From assembly GCA_024643825.1 (NCBI GenBank), contig JAHEME010000113.1:1-7850 (forward strand): DNA of 7,850 nt. The letters are read 5' to 3'. Source of the DNA: Chloroflexota bacterium. Lineage in GTDB: Bacteria > Chloroflexota > Anaerolineae > Aggregatilineales > UBA3940. How positions within the stretch are numbered: the stretch's first letter is position 1; every line of letters starts with the position of its first letter. Positions 6,485-7,850 of this stretch are shown here, piece by piece. Below the pieces are notes generated by a model. That model saw nothing but the letters and a program-made list of their open reading frames with translations. It was not told the DNA's origin and did not search any database. A program made the translations under genes and the position numbers.

Positions 6485-6512
6485 ATTTGACCGAAAAATC
6501 TTTCGGTCAAAT
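6485..6512 (+). promoter_or_regulatory. Perfect 12-bp inverted repeat between the two receiver genes
   Basis: ATTTGACCGAAA (6485-6496) and TTTCGGTCAAAT (6501-6512) are exact reverse complements around the 4-nt loop AATC. It lies in the 68-nt gap between the two receivers, 17 nt after the first stop and 24 nt before the second start. Neither strand has a T run after it, so it is not a simple terminator. It could be an mRNA-processing or stability hairpin that sets different amounts of upstream and downstream products, or a regulator-binding dyad. Confidence 0.7.
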
Positions 6513-6536
6513 ACTTAGTAGAAGAGAGGTCACCAA

Positions 6537-6908
6537 ATGAATGCATGGAAGGTGCTGCTGATTGAAGATGATTCCTATAGTGCCGATGTTGTATCCCGTA
6601 TACTCACCTACCATAAGATTGAACATACGATTGTTGCCAGTGCTGAGGGGGCTCTCGAACTGCTAAAACAGGATACGCCCAACCTGCTGATTGTCGATCT
6701 GGCACTACCTGGTATGAATGGATGGGACTTCCTGAAAACGGTTCGTAGGGATCCCGCGAACGCTCATATACCCGCGGTGGCGGTGACAGCCTTCCATTCT
6801 ACGCTGGTTGCACAGCAGGCGATTGAAATGGGGTTCAATGCTTATTTTGCAAAACCCATTGAGGCCACTTCGTTTGTACGCGAACTTGAGAGGGTGCTCA
6901 ACGAATAG
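6537..6908 (+). CDS. Single-domain response regulator (CheY-like), second copy
   Basis: The 123-residue lone receiver has an acidic pocket E10/D11/D12 (LLIEDD), phosphoacceptor D54 (LIVDLALPGMNGW), switch residue T84 and Lys K106 (FAKP). No output domain follows. It starts at ATG 6537, with AGAGG 7 nt upstream. It is a diverged tandem paralogue of the preceding receiver, aligned over the full length. The pocket and the surface helix 4/5 region differ (FHSTLVAQQAIEMG against HAMTGDRERAVAAG), so it may have a different partner or phosphate lifetime. It could be a second target of the kinase or a phosphate sink. Its stop overlaps the ribosome site of the next gene. Confidence 0.92.
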   Translation: MNAWKVLLIEDDSYSADVVSRILTYHKIEHTIVASAEGALELLKQDTPNLLIVDLALPGMNGWDFLKTVRRDPANAHIPAVAVTAFHSTLVAQQAIEMGFNAYFAKPIEATSFVRELERVLNE

Positions 6909-6920
6909 GAGATTGAACCG

Positions 6921-7313
6921 ATGGACATGATGTGGGTAGATAAAGATCGAACCATCCTTCAGATTGACCTTGATCAGGAGTTCAATCGGGACGCGTATAA
7001 TGAAGTTGTGCAGCGCAGGGAGCAGCTTACCCATGATCTGGATCGCCCGATTGCGATGATTTACGATGTTCGCAATCTACAGGTGGTTCCGCAGAACCTG
7101 ATTGGTATGTTCCCTGAATTGTCGAAGCAACGATACCAGAACACAGAAGTTACCGTAATCGTGGGCGCGTCGCGGATCATCCAGGATATAGGCGAGATTT
7201 TCTCACAGCGCATCCAGACTCTCACGTTTGTCAGCACGCTGGCGGAGGCAGAGCAAGCTATTTGGAATTTTCGTATGCGCTCGGATCAGGAATCGCCATC
7301 GGAGGCAAACTAA
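6921..7313 (+). CDS. SpoIIAA-like (STAS-fold) protein
   Basis: The 130-residue soluble protein shows the alternating strand/helix pattern of SpoIIAA-like STAS-fold proteins: opening strands (residues 3-17), a helix (22-38), a strand IAMIYDVRNL (44-53), a helix (57-71), a strand VTVIVGAS (77-84), a helix (85-96), a strand (100-104) and a final helix (107-119). The classical anti-sigma-factor antagonist phosphosite Asp-Ser is absent; the equivalent loop reads DVRN (49-52). AGGAGA (6907-6912) overlaps the upstream stop and is 8 nt from the ATG, so it is cotranscribed with the receivers. The following gene is a probable paralogue. By family resemblance it would act by protein-protein contact. The partner is unknown, and the family call rests on pattern, not a search. 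Confidence 0.7.
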   Translation: MDMMWVDKDRTILQIDLDQEFNRDAYNEVVQRREQLTHDLDRPIAMIYDVRNLQVVPQNLIGMFPELSKQRYQNTEVTVIVGASRIIQDIGEIFSQRIQTLTFVSTLAEAEQAIWNFRMRSDQESPSEAN

Positions 7314-7714
7314 TGAAGACCTACTCAGTTGAGAAACTGCCCGGCGAGCCAATTGTGATCAGTACCGCTTTTCCCGATTGGAATGCGTTCGATTATATGG
7401 AGCCATTCATGAAAGACCTGATCCATCTCATTGATCAGGCGGAAGAGCAGGATTTGTACTATGTCATCAATCTGGCGGCATGGAGTCCAAAGCTGCCAGA
7501 GATCGTGCAGGCTGCTAATGCCGCAGGGCGCGGGGGAAACACGATCCTGCATCATCCCAAAATCCGCAAACTGCTCATTGTCACCCAGATGAAGCTGGTC
7601 GAGATAGCGGGACATGGGTTGAACAGCGACCTGTTTGGCAAACTGCCAGTCGCCATATTTACATCGCTGGAGGACGCCATAGCCGAAGCTCGGTCTCTTG
7701 CCGCACAGAGATGA
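7313..7714 (+). CDS. SpoIIAA-like (STAS-fold) protein, second copy
   Basis: The 133-residue soluble protein has the same strand/helix plan as its upstream neighbour. Its core strand is LYYVINLAAW (48-57), followed by a helix (60-72), a histidine-containing loop (H80, H81), a strand KLLIVTQM (86-93), a helix (94-107), a strand VAIF (113-116) and the ending FTSLEDAIAEA, which parallels FVSTLAEAEQA in the upstream protein. I chose ATG 7313 because GGAGG (7301-7305) lies 7 nt upstream and the start overlaps the previous stop as TAATG, indicating translational coupling. A TTG at 7262 would run back into the upstream gene. No Asp-Ser phosphosite is visible. It is the last gene of the operon. The two proteins may form a pair or heterodimer, but this is inference. 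Confidence 0.7.
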   Translation: MKTYSVEKLPGEPIVISTAFPDWNAFDYMEPFMKDLIHLIDQAEEQDLYYVINLAAWSPKLPEIVQAANAAGRGGNTILHHPKIRKLLIVTQMKLVEIAGHGLNSDLFGKLPVAIFTSLEDAIAEARSLAAQR

Positions 7715-7774
7715 AGTCGGGGTAGGATGACGCCGTATCTTGCCACGCACTGCTATCGACCTGCTGTCCTGCTC

Positions 7775-7850
7775 GTGATCCCGATTGTGCCTCAAGTAGC
7801 ATTGGGGAAACGGGATCATATCGCCATCAACGGGACGGACTACGACACGC
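7775..7850 (+). pseudogene. galE-like fragment lacking its 5' part (cut by window edge)
   Basis: From 7777 to the edge the sequence translates in frame to IPIVPQVALGKRDHI and AINGTDYDT, corresponding to intact GalE residues from about 191 onward. DNA identity to 3369-3442 is 86%, with six of nine changed codons synonymous. Nothing homologous to GalE residues 1-189 precedes it, because the STAS gene ends only 62 nt upstream. An in-frame ATG at 7727 exists, but the peptide before 7777 does not look like GalE. It is therefore a 5'-truncated remnant or the product of a rearrangement, still coding-like in this stretch. Confidence 0.7.
7777..7850 (+). repeat. Direct repeat, right copy
   Basis: This stretch matches 3369-3442 inside galE at 64 of 74 positions in the same orientation. 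The left boundary of similarity is sharp (7777). The right boundary is beyond the window. Confidence 0.9.

Noticed and set aside
7262..7312. An upstream TTG start for the second STAS gene
   Set aside because: It would overlap the previous gene by 52 nt, while ATG 7313 has GGAGG and a TAATG junction.
7325..7819. A 164-residue minus-strand frame across the last STAS gene and the galE fragment
   Set aside because: It is antisense to a well-supported gene with a good ribosome site, has no family-like motifs, and exists because the plus-strand codon use leaves the opposite frame open.

Overview
The window most resembles a member of the Chloroflexota, probably near the Anaerolineae. This is a judgement from protein style, not from a search. 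The supporting signs are a TatA with the FGVGRI hinge, a large TgpA-like membrane protein, a DUF1684 protein, many small SpoIIAA-like and single-domain receiver proteins, and moderately high GC with Shine-Dalgarno-led genes. There are no rRNA or tRNA genes, CRISPR arrays or transposase genes.

Left part (1-1771): two genes on the minus strand. One is the N-terminal part of a multi-membrane-span transglutaminase-like (TgpA/DUF3488) protein, cut by the left edge. The other is a small secreted lipoprotein whose best ribosome site points to a non-standard ATA start. A divergent intergenic region then leads into plus-strand genes.

Middle (1772-3786): three separate plus-strand genes. They are tatA (Tat export channel subunit), a DUF1684 protein followed by a clear intrinsic terminator, and galE (UDP-glucose 4-epimerase).

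Right part (3787-7714): a 478-base gap rich in inverted repeats, with a possible 22-residue leader peptide, precedes a compact signalling operon. The operon holds a six-span membrane PAS histidine kinase, a single-domain receiver overlapping it by ATGA, a second single-domain receiver after a perfect 12-bp hairpin, and two SpoIIAA-like (STAS-fold) proteins linked by TAATG. None of the five proteins has a DNA-binding or enzymatic output domain. The likely logic is membrane sensing, then phosphotransfer to two CheY-like carriers, with the STAS-like proteins as protein-protein output. The final partner is not in the window.

Right edge (7777-7850): a galE-like fragment, 86% identical in DNA to the middle of the intact galE and in the same orientation, begins abruptly. 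The signalling operon is therefore bracketed by direct galE repeats. This suggests a tandem duplication or recombination event, with an unknown continuation beyond the window.
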